Positions 5,913 through 6,955 of a stretch of 6,955 nucleotides of DNA are shown piece by piece. This stretch comes from Trueperaceae bacterium (GTDB lineage Bacteria; Deinococcota; Deinococci; Deinococcales; Trueperaceae): positions 1 to 6,955 of the forward strand of contig JAGXHO010000256.1 of assembly GCA_024636105.1 (NCBI GenBank), read 5' to 3'. The notes under the pieces were generated by a model, which ran no database searches, was not told the origin of the DNA, and worked only from the letters and a program-made list of their open reading frames with translations. The stretch's first letter is position 1, and the number at the start of each line of letters is the position of its first letter. A program made the position numbers and the translations under genes.

Positions 5913-5943
5913 TTGCCGACCCCCGGGGGGGTCGTGCTACGGT
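5913..5943 (+). promoter_or_regulatory. Candidate promoter for the second GNAT gene
   Basis: TTGCCG (5913-5918) and TACGGT (5938-5943) are spaced by 19 bases and resemble housekeeping -35 and -10 boxes. Transcription would start near 5950 and give a leader of about 215 bases before the ATG at 6165, unlike the near-leaderless genes elsewhere in the window. The spacer is occupied by the G/C palindrome at 5918-5933. Confidence 0.45.
5918..5933 (+). promoter_or_regulatory. G/C palindrome, candidate second MarR operator
   Basis: GACCCCC (5918-5924) and GGGGGTC (5927-5933) form a 7-bp inverted repeat around GG. Its inner 14 bases fit ACCCC-N4-GGGGT, the same dyad found 10 bases in front of the MarR gene's -10 box region (3444-3457). 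It lies inside the -35/-10 spacer of the plus-strand promoter and about 145 bases upstream of the potB start. Repression of the second GNAT gene by the MarR protein is the simplest reading. Confidence 0.5.
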
Positions 5944-5970
5944 CGCGGCATACGGGAACGAAGGAGCGTG

Positions 5971-5980
5971 AAACGCGTTT
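5971..5980 (+). repeat. Perfect 10-base palindrome AAACGCGTTT
   Basis: AAACGCGTTT is a perfect palindrome lying 27 bases after the -10 box at 5938-5943, so about 20 bases into the predicted transcript. It could be an operator for a different regulator or chance. No second copy was noticed in the window. Confidence 0.35.
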
Positions 5981-6004
5981 GAGACAACCCTACAGTGTGA
6001 GTTC

Positions 6005-6048
6005 AGACCGATCGCGTCCCTAACGGGTCTCGAGAGGAACGACTCTCG
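6005..6048 (+). other. Two adjacent stem candidates in the leader
   Basis: AGACC (6005-6009) can pair with GGTCT (6026-6030). Directly after it, CGAGAG (6031-6036) can pair with CTCTCG (6043-6048) across a 6-base loop. The two stems abut and could stack coaxially. A regulatory RNA is possible but only suggested by eye. Confidence 0.3.
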
Positions 6049-6164
6049 CGTGAAGGTTGTGGAGAATGCATCGGGCTCGGGTCTGCACGGTGGTCCTGAC
6101 TCGTTGACGTTTTTCCCGCTTTCCGGACTTACACAACTCAGCAGGCGTTGCTCATCCCAACGTT

Positions 6165-6955
6165 ATGAGAGCCACCACCGGATCGTTCGACTTCGACGTC
6201 GTGCCGACGGAGGTCCATCATGGGCCGCAGTCCTTCGACGTCCTCCACTTGGCGAACGGATACCCCCTGGATCCCGAGAAGCGGGTGCGCCACGCGCGCC
6301 TGATCGAGCAGCAGCTCGAGCGCTTCCCCGAGGGGCAGTTCGTCGCCGTGACCCACCACGGTGGCCGCGAGGTCGTCGTCGGCACCGCCACGACCCTGCG
6401 CACCCGGCGCCCCCCGGACGCGCCGCCGCTGCGCTGGCACGACGTGATCGGCGACTACTCGCTGCCGAACCACGACCCCGAGGGGGCGTGGCTCTACGGC
6501 GTCGAGATCGCCGTGCACCCCGAGTACCAGCGGCGGGGCATCGCCAGCGCTCTCTACAAGGCGCGCTTGGCGCTCGTGCCCGAGTTGGGCCTCGAGGGCT
6601 GGTACGCCGGCGGCATGCTCATGGGCTACCACCGCTACGCCGACGTGATGACCCCGCGCGAGTACGCCGAACGCGTGCTGGCGGGTGAGCTGACCGACCC
6701 CACCGTCACCATGCAGCTCCATCGCGGGCTGCAGCCGCTCGCGATCGTCGAGGACTACTACCCCGAGCCCAAGGCCGGTGGCTGCGCGGTCCTGATCGCC
6801 TGGCGGCCGCCGCGAACCGCGCCGGCGAAGGGCCTCGGCAAGCCGATCCCGGGCCTCGCCGTCCCGGGTCGCCTCGGTGCCAGCGCGCCGCGGCCCCCGA
6901 GCTCGGCGGGCGCCGTGCGCTCCGTGGTGGCGCTCCGCGAGCCGCCGGCGACCGC
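6165..6955 (+). CDS. GNAT family N-acetyltransferase with C-terminal extension (runs off the window)
   Basis: The frame is open from the ATG at 6165 to the window end, 263 full codons plus two bases, so the gene is incomplete at its 3' end. An in-frame stop at 6105-6107 and no earlier start codon fix the ATG. GNAT features are QLERFPEGQFVAV (50-62), motif A EIAVHPEYQRRGIASALYKARL (114-135) with loop QRRGIA, AGGMLMGYHRYADVMTPREYAERVLAGELTDPTVTMQL (148-185) and ALIAWR-like CAVLIAWR (207-214). By hand alignment, residues 105-188 are about half identical to the GNAT protein at 2589-3278. After residue 215 the sequence becomes Pro/Ala/Gly-rich and looks like a linker (217-263). YhcX-type relatives carry a carbon-nitrogen hydrolase domain after the GNAT part, so a second domain may follow beyond the window; this cannot be seen. 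The substrate is unknown. Confidence 0.82.
   Translation, partial: MRATTGSFDFDVVPTEVHHGPQSFDVLHLANGYPLDPEKRVRHARLIEQQLERFPEGQFVAVTHHGGREVVVGTATTLRTRRPPDAPPLRWHDVIGDYSLPNHDPEGAWLYGVEIAVHPEYQRRGIASALYKARLALVPELGLEGWYAGGMLMGYHRYADVMTPREYAERVLAGELTDPTVTMQLHRGLQPLAIVEDYYPEPKAGGCAVLIAWRPPRTAPAKGLGKPIPGLAVPGRLGASAPRPPSSAGAVRSVVALREPPAT

Larger units (their letters stand above)
5944..6164 (+). other. Long non-coding leader before the second GNAT gene
   Basis: There is no credible gene between the promoter at 5913-5943 and the ATG at 6165, and the stretch looks less G+C-rich than the genes around it. It holds the palindrome AAACGCGTTT (5971-5980), two adjacent possible stems (6005-6048) and a TTGACG (6104-6109) that could be the -35 of a second, weakly supported promoter. 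AAGGAG at 5961-5966 resembles a Shine-Dalgarno sequence, but only very short frames follow: GTG at 5968 (4 codons) and TTG at 5979 (14 codons). I recognise no known riboswitch class. Confidence 0.4.

Noticed and set aside
5979..6023. 14-codon frame from TTG, 12 bases after AAGGAG, as a possible leader peptide
   Set aside because: A rare start codon, a loose spacing and no runs of a regulatory amino acid; not enough to call a gene.
6475..6488. Near-match to the ACCCC-N4-GGGGT dyad (ACCCC-GAGG-GGGCG)
   Set aside because: Two mismatches break the second half-site and it is inside the GNAT coding sequence, so it is probably chance.
6050..6688. Frame beginning at GTG 6050 after a GAGAGGAA that resembles a Shine-Dalgarno sequence
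   Set aside because: From 6165 onward it overlaps the GNAT coding frame and turns into Arg/Pro-rich out-of-frame sequence. The GNAT frame has clear family motifs, so this is a shadow; at most the first 38 codons could be translated.
1..6955. tRNA or rRNA genes, CRISPR arrays, insertion sequences or phage attachment sites
   Set aside because: No tRNA-like folds, regularly spaced repeats, transposase-like proteins or terminal inverted repeats were seen.

Overview
The window is G+C-rich and densely coded, with ATGA stop/start overlaps and several TANNNT -10-like boxes lying only 5-10 bases upstream of start codons. That style suggests a high-G+C actinobacterium in which leaderless or near-leaderless transcripts are common. 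Acidimicrobiia is a guess from style only; nothing here fixes the taxon.

Layout. Bases 1-312 are the C-terminal part of a PotD-type polyamine-binding protein. After a 50-base gap come PotA (ATPase, 363-1484), a peptidase C45 / acyl-CoA:6-APA acyltransferase-like Ntn hydrolase (1481-2575, ATGA overlap with potA) and a GNAT acetyltransferase (2589-3278). A 195-base intergenic stretch then carries a dyad and -10 box in front of a MarR-family regulator (3474-3911). A 10-bp-stem hairpin (3932-3960) separates it from the convergent minus-strand genes potC (3983-4891) and potB (4888-5775, ATGA overlap), which are the two permeases. The 389-base region between potB and the last gene holds promoter elements for both directions and a long, possibly structured leader. 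The last gene, a second GNAT protein (6165 onward), runs off the window and is a paralogue of the first.

How it fits together. PotD, PotA, PotB and PotC make one complete spermidine/putrescine-type ABC importer, but the genes are split over two convergent transcripts with a MarR gene between them. Three polyamine-contacting residues of E. coli PotD (Trp255, Asp257, Tyr293, from memory) are matched in identity and spacing by the fragment. The importer genes are accompanied by an amide-bond hydrolase/acyltransferase and by two GNAT proteins of the kind usually fused to a nitrilase domain. My inference is a locus for uptake and acyl/deacyl processing of polyamines or N-acyl polyamines.

Most notable signal. 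The 14-base dyad ACCCC-N4-GGGGT occurs exactly twice in the window by eye. Both copies are intergenic and just upstream of a -10 box: one before the MarR gene and one before the second GNAT gene. This makes it a good candidate MarR operator linking the regulator to the locus.
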